From assembly GCA_021234155.1 (NCBI GenBank), contig JAJEKV010000018.1, positions 15,322,925-15,386,924 of the forward strand: 64,000 bases of DNA, written 5' to 3'. The notes below the pieces were generated by a model. It was given only the letters and a program-made list of their open reading frames with translations. It ran no database searches and was not told the origin of the DNA. Position 1 is the first letter of the stretch. The number at the start of each line of letters is the position of its first letter. The DNA comes from Isoetes taiwanensis. Taxonomy: Eukaryota > Streptophyta > Lycopodiopsida > Isoetales > Isoetaceae. Below are positions 42,418 through 53,479 of this stretch, one piece after another. A program made the translations under genes and the position numbers.

Positions 42418-43136
42418 TGTTGGAAATGTAAATGGTTCATCACAAAATTCATATACCAAATGCACCACCTGTTTAAGTTTAAATCTTAAGGGTGCATATT
42501 TATCTGTACAGGGGTTACATTGGTGGACATTAGCAACTTAAGAATTCATTACTGAGGTTGCACTCATAGTTGTGCAGAGCACATACTTAAGTTCTATAGT
42601 GGTTCTACAGTGGATACCTTAGTGAAGACATTGCTCTATAGTATAACCTTAGGAGCTTCTTCATTTAAAAGGTATATTAAGTGAACAGTGTAACATTGGT
42701 TCAATGGTTATGTTGAACCTATACTTGTAAATAATTGTTGTGCTGGTCCGAAACTATGGAGGGAAACTCCATATGAATAGCTGCGCGGCAAAGCGGACGA
42801 TTCTAAGGCCATAACCGCCGTAGCTATGTAAATAAATGACCAGAGAGGCCGGCTCTGTGATTTTGAGCTGGTCTGGAATAAACATAAGGAGGAATTCGTG
42901 ATCGAAACTTGGTTTCTAGGTTGATTTCCCAACGGGTCAACCTTGCTACAGTATTAGGGTCAATCCCTTTGCTACAGTATTCATGCTACAGTAATTCAAT
43001 GGTTTATAGTGATATTATTTGAAGTTGAATAAATTGCATTAGAATCTCTCTAGTAATAATCATTGTCTTGATAGAATCCACAAATTTATCAAGCAATCAT
43101 TAGAAATAGATTGGATTGAATTCTCTATTTCTAACA
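42418..43136 (+). repeat. copia 5' LTR
   Basis: TGTTGGAAATG...TTTCTAACA. The repeated phrase GCTACAGTA occurs three times at 42950-43000. Confidence 0.95.
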
Positions 43137-43137
43137 T

Positions 43138-43153
43138 TGGTATCAGAGCCAGG
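43138..43153 (+). promoter_or_regulatory. copia primer-binding site
   Basis: TGGTATCAGAGCCAGG follows the LTR by one base and is complementary to the 3' end of initiator methionine tRNA. Confidence 0.9.
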
Positions 43154-43191
43154 TTATCCTGTTGAATTTTGTGTAAGTTTGCATCTTCAAA

Positions 43192-43944
43192 ATGTCTAGC
43201 AGATTCGGTGCTAGTCTCTTAAGCACTGTGGAGGTCTACAAGGGTGGACCAGGATTCCAGGTGTGGAAGGATGCTGTGAAACACATTTTAGAAGTGGAGG
43301 AACTCTGGGATCTTGTTGATCCAGATGGAAGCATAAATGTTAATATGAACACCATAACCAGGTCTATTTCTGAGGGATCTGTTAACATGAGAGAACATGC
43401 AGGTCTTGGAGCAGCAACTGCAAAAGGAACTGCTGGTGGCAGTCATATGGGAGCTGGGAGGTCTCTATACTCAAAGGTTAAAGAGGCTCAAGGCATAATT
43501 ACCTGCAAGGTAAGCCCTACCATTAGGCTTAAGTTGAGGAATTTAAGTCCTAAGCAGATGTGGAGTTTTTTACTAAAACATTATGAAGAAAAGACTTCAT
43601 CCCAAATAGATTTACTCAAAAATGAATTAAGGGGGCTGAAACTAAAAGAGGAAGAAGATGTATCAGATTTTTTTAATCACTTTGATAACATAATAGCTGA
43701 CTTATCTGGTGTTGGAGTGAATGTCAGTGAAAGAAGCCAAGTTCTCCAAATATCTAGGGCAGTTAATGAAAATGAAAATCTGTCTCTATTTATTAGAAAC
43801 ATGAGCAAATCCAGGGAAGAAGCAGAGAATGTTCTAAGAACAGAGTTTGAGCAAAAGAAGATTATAAGGGAAAGAGAAGAGTCTCCTAAAATCCTGTTTG
43901 CTGGAAAAAAGAAAGTGACATGTTATAGGGCACTTCAAGAGTGA
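43192..43944 (+). CDS. gag: copia gag
   Basis: Starts MSSRFGASLLSTVEVYKG 55 bp after the LTR. UBN2-type gag with WSFLLKHYEEKTSSQ, LKLKEEEDVSDFFNHFDNII and MSKSREEAENVLRTEF. It ends abruptly in the first zinc knuckle at CYRALQE because of a small deletion. Confidence 0.85.
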   Translation: MSSRFGASLLSTVEVYKGGPGFQVWKDAVKHILEVEELWDLVDPDGSINVNMNTITRSISEGSVNMREHAGLGAATAKGTAGGSHMGAGRSLYSKVKEAQGIITCKVSPTIRLKLRNLSPKQMWSFLLKHYEEKTSSQIDLLKNELRGLKLKEEEDVSDFFNHFDNIIADLSGVGVNVSERSQVLQISRAVNENENLSLFIRNMSKSREEAENVLRTEFEQKKIIREREESPKILFAGKKKVTCYRALQE

Positions 43945-43954
43945 ATGCCCAAAA

Positions 43955-44929
43955 TTGAAAAGGGACTTTAATTGTTATACCTGTGGGGGAAAGGGGCATG
44001 TTGCAGCCAAGTGCCCTACTCCAAAATATCATGGTAAGGGAAATAATAAGGGGTCCACAAGCAGAGGAGGAAGAACCAGCTCTGGAAGGGGTCGTGGTAG
44101 AAAACCAACTGGTGCCTTTGTGGCAAGGGAGCAAGAAGATAAGGAAGAATCTGATGTTGATGATGAAGATGAGGTAAGCCTTGCTTTTACCATTGTTGAG
44201 AAAAATCAGCATGCTAATAAATCTGAAACTCTTGTAGTTGATAGTGGAGCTGAAAGATCAGTAGTCCAATCTACTGATCTGCTAAAAAATATTTCAACTT
44301 CTCACTCTAGAAGAATTCAAGTTGGAAATGGAGACACTCAAGAAATTGAAGGAAGGGGACTTTTGCAGCTCATAGAGAACATAGTAGATATTGAGAATGT
44401 GTTGTGTGTTCCCACAATTATTAAAAACCTTATTTCTGTAAGCCAGCTAGTGGATTTAGGCTACAAAGTCAACTTTGACTCAAAAGGTTGTAATATCTTT
44501 TTTGATAATATATTGAAGTTCCATGCAAAACGTGTTGGCAATATTTTCCAAATGAAAGCTTTTGGACATGATAGCATTAATACATTAAATATTCCAGAAT
44601 TTGAAATCTGGCATGACAGACTGGCCCATACTCATTGCAACAACTTGAAATACTTAGCCAAAAAGGGATGGCTAAAATGCAAAGATATCAAATCTGAAAA
44701 ATTCAAGTCTGAGGGATGTATACTTGGGAAAATAAACAGGTTACCATTCAAACACTCCAAAACAAGAGCAAAGGGTGTTCTTGAGCTGGTATATACCGAC
44801 CTATGTGGGCCATTTATTGATGATTTCAGTAGGAAATGCAAGGTCTACTGCTTAGAAAGAAAGTCTCAAGCATTAAATGCTTTCAAACAATATGTTCATG
44901 AAATGGAAAGAGAATCAGGAGAAAATTGA
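43955..44929 (+). CDS. pol: copia zinc knuckle, protease and integrase N-terminus
   Basis: Continues in another frame: CYTCGGKGHVAAKCP (CCHC), protease VVDSGAERSVV, integrase zinc region with WHDRLAHTH and C-terminal CILGK (one Cys of the usual pair lost), and core YTDLCGPF. The frame ends at 44929. Confidence 0.85.
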   Translation: MKRDFNCYTCGGKGHVAAKCPTPKYHGKGNNKGSTSRGGRTSSGRGRGRKPTGAFVAREQEDKEESDVDDEDEVSLAFTIVEKNQHANKSETLVVDSGAERSVVQSTDLLKNISTSHSRRIQVGNGDTQEIEGRGLLQLIENIVDIENVLCVPTIIKNLISVSQLVDLGYKVNFDSKGCNIFFDNILKFHAKRVGNIFQMKAFGHDSINTLNIPEFEIWHDRLAHTHCNNLKYLAKKGWLKCKDIKSEKFKSEGCILGKINRLPFKHSKTRAKGVLELVYTDLCGPFIDDFSRKCKVYCLERKSQALNAFKQYVHEMERESGEN

Positions 44930-45369
44930 AGTGTATCAGGTCTAACAGAGGAGGGGAATATCTATCAGCCAAATTCAGACATTTTTGCATCACTCATGGA
45001 ATTAGAAGACAACTAACCTGCAGGTACAGTCCCCAACAAAATGGAGTAGCTGAAAGGAAAAACAGAACCATCATGGATGCTGTGAGATCCATGATCAAGA
45101 GGAGTGGCTTGCCAAATCACCTGTGGGAGGAAGCTTTGAAGGCTGCAATAATGATCCAAAACAAACTGCCCTCATCGAGCATTAAAGGTAACATACCTGA
45201 TTCATTATGGTCAAATGAAAATGCTAGCATAGATTATGATTTTTTTAAAGCATATAATTGTTTAGCATATGTACATGTACCAAAAGAATTGAGGCAAAAA
45301 TTAGATGATAAAGCAAGCATTGGCTATCTTGTGGGGTATGATGAAAAATCAAACGGGTATAGAGTATAA
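44926..45369 (+). CDS. pol: copia integrase core
   Basis: IRSNRGGEYLS (second catalytic site; Asp changed to Asn in RSNRGGE), HGIRRQLTCRYSPQQNGVAE (catalytic Glu) and RKNRTIMDAVRSM. Overlaps the previous frame by four bases, showing a frameshift. The Asp-to-Asn change argues against activity. Confidence 0.85.
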   Translation: MKCIRSNRGGEYLSAKFRHFCITHGIRRQLTCRYSPQQNGVAERKNRTIMDAVRSMIKRSGLPNHLWEEALKAAIMIQNKLPSSSIKGNIPDSLWSNENASIDYDFFKAYNCLAYVHVPKELRQKLDDKASIGYLVGYDEKSNGYRV

Positions 45370-45796
45370 GCAAGTAGTAGGAGCAACCTCGGCAATACGA
45401 GCAACCTCAGCAACAGGAACATCAGCAAGGGGAGCGAGCAATAATTGCGAAAGAAAAGGAAGGAAGAGACGTAGGCAAGGGAGAAGCGAACAAAGAGGCA
45501 CGAAGCTAGGCGTAGGGGGAGCGTGGTTATCAGAGAACCACAGCCAGACGAACTGGAGGAGGATAATTAAAGAAAATGCAGATGGAAGCAGAAAATACAA
45601 GGCAAGACTAGTTGCAAAAGGATACACTCAAAGACAGGAATTAGATTTTGATGAGACATACTCTCCTATTGTGAAACTAACCAGCATTAGAACATTACTT
45701 GCAATAGCAAATGCACAAGACCTTGAGTTACATCATATGGATGTAAAAACAGCGTTTTTAAATGCTAAATTGGAGGAAAAAGTCACCAGGATTTGA
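45370..45796 (+). CDS. pol: copia RT N-terminus
   Basis: KARLVAKGYTQRQELDFDET, YSPIVKLTSIRTLLA and HHMDVKTAFLNAKLEEK (first catalytic Asp). The preceding linker is low complexity. Confidence 0.8.
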
Positions 45797-46922
45797 GCAG
45801 CAAATTAATAAAGTATGGAGACTAAACAGGGCTGTGTACAGCCTGAAGCAGTCCCCTAGGGAGTGGTATGTCTGCATGGACAATTTCCTTAAGGAACAAG
45901 GGTTTGAGAAACTCAGAAATGATGGCAACCTTTATAGGTACAAGCAAGCAGAAACTTTTTGCATTATAGCTTTGTATGTTGATGACTGTATCATGGCAGC
46001 AAATCATCTAAAGATTCTAAACCATTGCAAAGGAATATTGAGCTCAAGATTTGAAATGTTAGACCTAGGGGAGCTAAAACATTTTTTGGGAATTGAAGTA
46101 TGCAAAAACAGGGATCAAAAGCTTTTAAGGCTGCAGCAATGCAAACATATTGAAAATATGCTGAAAAGATTTAATCTTGTTGATGCACATCCATCCAAAA
46201 TCCCTGTAGTCCCAGGTCACAGATTGACTGAAGAAGAGACACTCACTGAAAAGGATATAAAAGAAATGGAAAATGTGCCTTATAGATCACTAGTTGGTTG
46301 TTTGTTATATTTGGCAAACAACACAAGACCAGATATATCATACATTGTGAACATCTTAAGTAGAGGGTGTAATAATCCCACCAGAGATCATTGGATAGCA
46401 GGAAAACGTGTCTTGAAGTATCTAAAGGGAAGAAAGAATCATGGAATAACATTCAATTCAACAAACTTGGAGCTGAAAGCATATAGTGATGCAGATTGGG
46501 GAGGGGATTTGTCAAATAGAAAATCCACATCTGGATTTGTGGTATTTTTAGGTGGAGGAGCAATCACTTGGAAAAGTAAAAAACAGAATGCTATTGCCAT
46601 GTCCTCAGCAGAAGCTGAATATTCAGCCTCATCTCTGGTTGCAAAGGAAATATGCTGGTTAAGGAGATTAATGGAGGAATTAGGCTTTAAGCAAAATGGT
46701 CCTACACAAATTCTCACTGACAGCCAGAGCTGCATAGCTATAGTGAAGAATCCCGTGCATCATGAGAGGACCAAGCATATTGAATTAAACATACACTTCA
46801 TTAGAGACTTGGCAGCCAAACATTACATTGAAATGGTGTATGTGATACAGCAAAGCAGGTTGCAGACATTTTCACAAAGGCTCTGCCAGAAATTAAATTT
46901 AAGCAATTCAAGTCTGATATGA
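45797..46922 (+). CDS. pol: copia RT C-terminus and RNase H
   Basis: After a one-base shift near 45785: NRAVYSLKQSPREWY, IIALYVDDCIM (catalytic YVDD), then RNase H with YSDADWGGDLSNRKSTSGFV, AMSSAEAEYSA and LTDSQSCI, HHERTKHIELNIHFIRD. Shifted again at the extreme end. Confidence 0.9.
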
Positions 46923-46952
46923 AGATCATGGAATTGTGTGATGAAGGAGGAA

Positions 46953-47671
46953 TGTTGGAAATGTAAATGGTTCATCACAAAATTCATATACCAAATGCAC
47001 CACCTGTTTAAGTTTAAATCTTAAGGGTGCATATTTATCTGTACAGGGGTTACACTAGTGGACATTAGCAACTTAAGAATTCATTACTGAGGTTGCACTC
47101 ATAGTTGTGCAAAGCACATACTTAAGTTCTATAGTGGTTCTACAGTGGATACCTTAGTGAAGACATTGCTCTATAGTATAACCTTAGGAGCTTCTTCATT
47201 TAAAAGGTATATTAAGTGAACAGTGTAACACTGGTTCAATGGTTATGTTGAACCTATACTTGTAAATAATTGTTGTGCTGGCCCGAAACTATGGAGGGAA
47301 ACTCCATATGAATAGCTGCTCGGCAAAGCGGCCGATTCTAAGGGCATAACCGCCATAGCTCTGTAAATAAATGATCAGAGAGGCCGGCTCTGTGATATTG
47401 AACTGGTCTGGAATAAATCTAAGGAGGAATTCGTGATCGAAACTTGGTTTCTAGGTTGATTTCCCAACGGGTCAACCTTGCTACAGTATTAGGGTCAATC
47501 CCTTTGCTACAGTATTCATGCTACAGTAATTCAATGGTTTATAGTGATATTATTTGAAGTTGAATAAGTTGCATTAGAATCTCTCTAGTAATAATCATTG
47601 TCTTGATAGAATCCACAAATTTATCAAGCAATCATTAAAAATAGATTGGATTGAATTCTCTATTTCTAACA
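46953..47671 (+). repeat. copia 3' LTR
   Basis: Same length as the 5' LTR. Differences include CTAGTGGAC for TTGGTGGAC and GCTCGGC for GCGCGGC. Confidence 0.95.
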
Positions 47672-47938
47672 TCTCAGAGAACCTTGAAGAAATATAAGAG
47701 ATTCTTGAGGATTCTATGGGAATAATAATGGGCATCAGGGGTTATAAGGGAATCTTTACAGAATCTCAGAGAATAAGGTAGCTTTATGGAATGTTAAAGA
47801 ATCTAGAGCAATATTCAGAGAATCTTAAGATAATCTAGGAGAATCTGTATTGAATTTAGGGGAAGCTTTGTAGAATCTTAGGGAATCTAGGGGGATCTAT
47901 GGGAATCTTGAAAAATCGAGGGGAATTTTCATGGATTA
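47672..47938 (+). repeat. degenerate GGAATCT minisatellite, right part
   Basis: Continuation of the array split by the copia element, up to the LTR start at 47939. Confidence 0.75.
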
Positions 47939-49362
47939 TGTGACGTTCCCAGAATCTATACGATGCTCCCATCGTACAAATACGGGAAATTTCCCTCCCC
48001 CGGCGACTACATCACCAAGGAAAGGCCCGCCGTCTAACTTGGACCACTTGGGATGGCCAAGTATCCCGGTGAAAGGACACGGAGGTGTCATCGTCCCATG
48101 TTCTCTATGAAAATCCTATACAACGGAAGCGTACATACATGTTAGCACCTAGCAATCATACACAAAGTAAATTACCACCACGAAGGGTGGTCCATCCATC
48201 TTCCATATAGACAACAATACAAAACCAATATAAAATAAGAAGTACTCCATAAATAAGGGCTCTACCCCGGGCTCAGACTCTATGGGTCGATTGATGGTCA
48301 AGGCCTCCGGATAATAACAGACAGAGGTATAACATGGCATTGGCTGGCATAGAACAATGGCTAGGGTAGTCCACTCCATCCGCCCCTCCTGTGCACACTT
48401 TGCAGATAGGATGAATCATGCTATGGCATGGTTGTAGCCTTCCGGAGACATAATCTCATGGAGTCACCCTATGAGACTACTCTAGGTTATATCTCCCCAG
48501 TCTGATGAGGCAGGAAAGGGTTGAGTCCCCTCCAGAATCACAATGGTTCCATGGATGTGCTAGATGATACGTGCCACCCAGGTGCACACGCATCCGTACC
48601 CGACTTACCCCCCTAAATCTATACCGCGTCCAGGACATCCTTATAAGCACGTATCCTGCGGGCCAATAGGTGTCAGACCCATACCCAGCCTACACGTAGT
48701 GACCGACTATAAGTCTAGCACACTGTAGGAGCCCCAGTAGCCACGTTCAGCAAGGCTCCACCCCCACTTCACCAGTTGTGACCGTTATTTGGTGCTGAAC
48801 CACATCATAGCATCTACAGCCCGACGGGCTCTTGTACACAGGCCGCAATTACAGAAAGAGAGAACATAATCATAAACAAAGTAGCCATCCTCATCTTAAT
48901 AACATAATAGAGAAGTTAACCTTCCATCTAATCATACAAGGGTTAGCTGAAACACAAGTTATCTAAAGACTAACCAGTCTCTTGGCTAGAGCCATTATCT
49001 CGGAGGGCTTCCATTCTTCAGGTCAGCATACAGTGGTGAGTAGCTCCTCCCTTATCCAACTCTTTCCAAATTGCTTTGGGGCAAAATTGGGGGTAGGACC
49101 CAATTTGCACCCTAATCTTAGTAAGTCTCCCCTGGCCAATTGATTTGGGCCAGGTGGCTCTCTCTAATTAGCTGACATTTACTAATTAATAACATTAATT
49201 AGTCTAACTAGGTTATTTAACTTACTAACAATTTAACATAGCTGATAAAAGCCATTTTAGATTAGCCCAAGTTATCCCCTAATGACCATAAGGGTCTAAT
49301 TATACCCTGTTGACGTGTCATAGTATTTATACATATACCATATAATTACATGGAACGTCACA
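47939..49362 (-). repeat. chromovirus C LTR (1424 bp)
   Basis: On the plus strand TGTGACGTTCCC...TGGAACGTCACA, an 11-bp terminal inverted repeat. It is related to the outer 1.4 kb of LTRs B1/B2 but diverged. Contains the terminal hairpin TACGATGCTCCCATCGTA. No flanking duplication is evident. Confidence 0.75.
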
Positions 49363-50340
49363 CACATGCCAAACAACACTCACGAGATGGCCTCAGTAGA
49401 GGCCTCGAAGCTTCTGCAGATACTATAGTATGCGCTACTGGCCTGCAGAATTACAGTACGTCAGTACCTATACGACATTTTAAATAGTGTGGTTCCCTTA
49501 AAGGAAAAAAAGGGGAATGAGGGAAATCCTATCATGCCTAAGGCTTGCGTTTCGTCTTGGCTTAAGGCATAGCAATGTTCCCATTATAGCCATAGGCGAA
49601 CGCGTCCTATCATGAATGCCTATATGCCCCTTCCCCCATCTAGGATGCATCTAGCCAAACCGCTCACATGATCCCACCTGGATCGACACTGTTAATTGTG
49701 AGTTCTTGGCATGCACCCTGCAGCAGTAGTCTATGACTGCCGGATGCTACAAAGCTGCCATGCTCATGATCACAAAACAAGAATAAGACAAACAAATATG
49801 TACAAAGAGTGAAGGGAACGTGGCCAAATGAGGCTCTCCAAATTTGAGATAAAACCTGAGTACATCTGAAGAAGCTCCGGTCTAATATAGTGTAGACCAC
49901 AAATTGGAGCCCTACATCTAGCTAAATCTAAGCCATACACTTAAGTTAACCTAAACATGCCAAGTGTCAGTCTGCCACCACTGACACCTAACATGTGCAC
50001 AATGTTAACCACTTGGTTAACACTGCCTCCCCCTAAAAGTTTTTAGCACAAAAACATGTACAAACTTTTATGAGATGAGTCTGACAATTACAAGGCGTGG
50101 CCGTGGCCGTGGGCGGTTATCAACCAGCAAAAAAATATTGTGCCCGTGGCGTGGACCATGGAAAAGTGTGAAATATTGGCATGGGCGTGACCCGTGGGTA
50201 CAAGCAGGAGGAACTGACCAGCGTGGGTTCCCAATACATGAATAGGGCACGTCGTGTAGGACAACTAAAAATTGCAGAGAGCATCTGAACCATAGAATGG
50301 GGCGGCCAAATCTGAGCCGTTGGGCCAAAAAAACTAGCAG
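49363..50340 (-). pseudogene. chromovirus C 3' remnant
   Basis: 49363-49680 resembles the 3' untranslated region of B1 (19960-20230), for example CTACTGGCCTGCAGAA. Coding remnants are not recognisable beyond that. The rest of the element is missing. Confidence 0.5.
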
Positions 50341-51639
50341 AGTGTGAGCTGCAACCCTAGCGTGAAGCAGATGGAGAAAAAGAGTTGCAATGGCAGCCGG
50401 ATTTTCTGCAATAGAGGTATGGCGGCAAAATTTCTGGATGTCTTCTGATAGAAAGTTCGAATTCGAAAATAGAATAGAATAGAATAGAATATGATTTTAT
50501 CGTCCACGGATAGAAGGAAGGGCATTGATATAGTAGGATTTAGAAAGTTCTGAAAAATGGAGGCAAGGCCCTGATAGAATGCCAGAATTGGAGCAATAAT
50601 GCTATTTTGTGCCTGATTTTGCTTGATAAGCGGTCGGATGCAAAGGCAATGCTGCTGCTTGCATAAACAGATGATAATGTGAAAAATGTGTTGCAGTTTT
50701 TCATGCAAGTCTCAACTTGGAAACAGGGCAGAAATCTGATGGCTTTGCTTGGAAATCTGATGGCTTTGCTTGGAAACAATGATGCGTAATTTGTTCTGCT
50801 CCAAATATGCTCTAGAAAATCTGCTAACCCAGTGGATGTGGTGCAGGTACAGATGCTGAGTCGTTGCTTGTGAATAATAGATGGGGGCTAGCCACAGAGC
50901 TGGCCTCAGGAGTATTGAGACCAATTGCCGGGGTGGGGTCAATGAGGAAACCAGACTGCACCATGTCTTCAAGGGCACTGTGAGCCTCCATAGGGACATA
51001 TTGGCATTCCATCAGAAGACAAGTCTGAAGTCCAAAGGCACTTGCACTTGCATTAGGATTGCAATAATAAATGGGTCTTTTACGTGCAAGAGAACACAAG
51101 AGAAGGCACTTTAATGCAGCACAAAAACCTGTTTGGCGATGAACTGAAGGATCCGGGGAGGTGGCAGCACGCTCAAGAAACTGGGTGAGACCCCAGACAG
51201 CGTGAGTAGGCGCCTGCCAGCCTCTTTCATTGGGGATGTAAATCCAATTGCTAGTGCGCTCCAAGGTATCACCTTCCTGCCAGACCGAGCGGCGTACAAA
51301 ATTCGGATCCCACCGGAGGTCTGTAGAAATCTGAGCAGGGGTCCAATCGGCATGACCTTCCAGGACCTTCGCCGTCCAAAACATGGAATAAAATAATGGC
51401 TAAAGTTAGCCAAATGGCTATTTTGTAGCAGTTTTGCCAAGAAAAACGGCTAAAGTAAATGGAAAAAATGCCCAAAAGAAAGAAAATTTTAGCCCAATTT
51501 TTTTGCCGCTCAAGTGAGAATTTAGGTTCAATAGCCAAACCTTTCCCTCCAGACATATCCACCAAGACATTGATTAGCTAAATCTAAGATAGAATGGACT
51601 TGGAAAAATGGATAGATTAACTCGAAATTCAACACCAAT
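50341..51639 (-). other. unassigned; possible exon at 50824-51384
   Basis: A minus-strand open frame of 186 residues (50824-51384) contains WIYIPNERGWQAPTHAVWGL and CNPNASASAFGLQTCLLMEC. It looks protein-like but matches no family I know. A short GAATA microsatellite is at about 50470-50495. A tandem copy of ATCTGATGGCTTTGCTTGGA lies near 50735-50775. Confidence 0.3.
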
Positions 51640-51672
51640 GTATGTGGGTGTTTTTTTATCGGTGGTGTACAA
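51640..51672 (+). repeat. T2 left terminal repeat
   Basis: GTATGTGGGTG, a T run, then ATCGGTGGTGTACAA; matches the complement of 57358-57391 with about five differences. Confidence 0.65.
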
Positions 51673-51959
51673 TTCAGCATGTCGCGACATAGGGTGATTA
51701 ACGGGTGCTGACCGTCCTTCATCGTGACGTTTTCGCGCCCGTCACTGTTTTTCCCAGGCCCGCCAAAATTTCCCAACCTCCGGAACGCTCGATCCGTAAC
51801 CAATTCAGGAAGATCGGCCGATTTGTTGTCCATGTCAGCGATCCCTGGTATGTAGCTGCTTGGATGGTGTTTGGAATTTGGAATTGGCGGGCAAATTTCC
51901 CAAAGAATGTTTGATTTTGGGAAAATGCAGCTGCTGTTTTCTTTTCCAGAATTCTTCCA

Positions 51960-52244
51960 ATGCAGGCGAATTGGCCAGATCTCTTTCGTTTGGCCATTGC
52001 AAGGAATGGAGTATTGTTTGATCCAAACAATCTATTCTCCAGTTTGCATAATCTTCAAGAGCAGTCCCACCAATTCAAGGAGCTATGTGGTCGTCTGGCT
52101 TCCAAGATTGCTCAGCCTATACAACAATCTTTTGTCTATGGGTCGACTCCATATACTCAGCCTATACAACAATCTTTTGTCTATGAATGCCCTGCTGGTA
52201 ATCAGCTCTTCAGCATGCCATGGGAATTTTATTTTGGTTCTTGA
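51960..52244 (+). CDS. possible 5' exon of the T2 transposase-related gene
   Basis: The frame MQANWPDLFRLAIARNGVLF, then DPNNLFSSLHNLQEQSHQFK, looks helical. A 43-bp tandem duplication (CAGCCTATACAACAATCTTT) lies at about 52110-52190. Linkage to the downstream gene is inferred from orientation only. Confidence 0.35.
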   Translation: MQANWPDLFRLAIARNGVLFDPNNLFSSLHNLQEQSHQFKELCGRLASKIAQPIQQSFVYGSTPYTQPIQQSFVYECPAGNQLFSMPWEFYFGS

Positions 52245-52265
52245 ATTTCTGTTTCCTAATTTGCA

Positions 52266-52741
52266 GAAGAAGTGGAGGATACAAACGTTCCTACATATGA
52301 TGATACTTGTGTTGATTATGTACATGACATCCAAAATCAGCACATGCGGGGGACTCGATGGGAAGCGGTACATTCTTTCATGTGCGCTTTTTTTAAGCGA
52401 TCTGTTTTATATAGTGCTTAATTTATTTCATATGTAGTGCTTTATTCGAGTATTGTTTACTATTTGCGAAATATGAAACACATTTAAGCAGGTACATTAT
52501 TTCATGTGCGCTTTTTTTTAGCGATTGTTTTATGTAGTGCTTAATTTATTTCATATGTAGTGCTTTTATTCGGTATTGTTTACTATTTGCAGAATATGAA
52601 ACACAGATTGAAGCAGGTACATTCTTTCATGTGCAGTTTTTTTTAAGCAATCTGTTTTATGTAGTGCTTAATTTATTTCATATGTAGTGTTTCATTCTCA
52701 GTATTGTTTACTATTTGCAGAATATGAAACACAGATTGAAG
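52266..52741 (+). repeat. tandemly repeated mini-exon/intron unit (three copies of about 124 bp)
   Basis: An exon candidate (acceptor TTTGCAG at 52266, EVEDTNVPTYDD) is followed by three repeats starting GGTACATTCTTTCATGTG (52366, 52490, 52615). Repeats end with TTTGCAGAATATGAAACACA, i.e. an acceptor plus a 24-nt mini-exon and a new donor. Confidence 0.6.
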
Positions 52742-53410
52742 ATAGTTTGTTACTCTACAGGAAAATCAGTGCAGAAAAGAGAAGGCAGCAGAGAGCAAGA
52801 AAGAGAGCAAGGGAAGCCGAATGAAGGAAGAGGACAAAGAATTTGAAGAGAATGTTTTCAGTAAGAGAAGAAAACAACAACTGTCGAGGTTGATTGCAGA
52901 CCATGCTAATGAGGTATGTCATAAAGTTTCAAAGAATGAGAGGAAAGAAGTTCTTCAAGGTGCTGCTAAGTTGCTGCCAGAATTTGAAATGTTAAAATTG
53001 AAAGAAGTAGACACAATGAGAAAGATAGTTAACAACCTCAAGAATTCTCTTGCAAACCATAAGCATGCCAGATCTACTGATGTTCTTAAAGCAAGGACCT
53101 CATCCATGGTATATGATGTTGTCCCAGGCACTAATTGTTTAGGAACTTCCAAGTGCCTAAACTTGAATAGAAGATATGTGACAACGACAGTTCAGAGGAG
53201 AAAAACAGCAGAAATTGGTGATGGCCCATGGTCAATGTTCAAAAAGAAAACCAGATCTGATAAACTAAGCAGAAAACAGCAGAAATAAGTAATTGATTTT
53301 TGGACTCATCAGACCCGAGTGTCACCATGCAAGAAACATGTTATTAAGATTAGGCTTGGCAAAGGAAAGAAGATAATGCATGCTCTACACTTCTTGGAAG
53401 AAACTGAGGT
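52742..53410 (+). CDS. T2 transposase-related gene, N-terminal part
   Basis: The open frame 52821-53288 is Lys/Glu-rich (KRRKQQLSRLIADHANEV) and ends in MFKKKTRSDKLSRKQQ. After a stop at 53286 the adjacent sequence reads VIDFWTHQTRVSPCKKHV and GKKIMHALHFLEETE, the block that precedes the zinc-binding region in this transposon-protein family, then a donor GAG|GTTGG. Confidence 0.5.
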
Positions 53411-53479
53411 TGGTTTTTTTCTTTTAAGTTTATAATTCATTTGTTTACAATACTAATGTGCTTGTTACTTTTAATGCAG

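Larger units (their letters stand above)
42418..47671 (+). mobile_element. complete Ty1/copia retrotransposon (5254 bp)
   Basis: Two 719-bp LTRs, TGTTGG...CTAACA, a 5-bp target duplication TCTCA on both sides (42413-42417 and 47672-47676), a primer-binding site TGGTATCAGAGCCAGG right after the left LTR (initiator tRNA-Met type) and a purine-rich tract GAAGGAGGAA before the right LTR. By eye the LTRs differ at about 16-20 sites, suggesting a moderately recent insertion. The order gag, protease, integrase, RT, RNase H is Ty1/copia. Internal frameshifts make it non-autonomous. Confidence 0.95.

Noticed and set aside
44632-46735. Antisense frames in the copia element
   Set aside because: Shadows of gag-pol without motifs.
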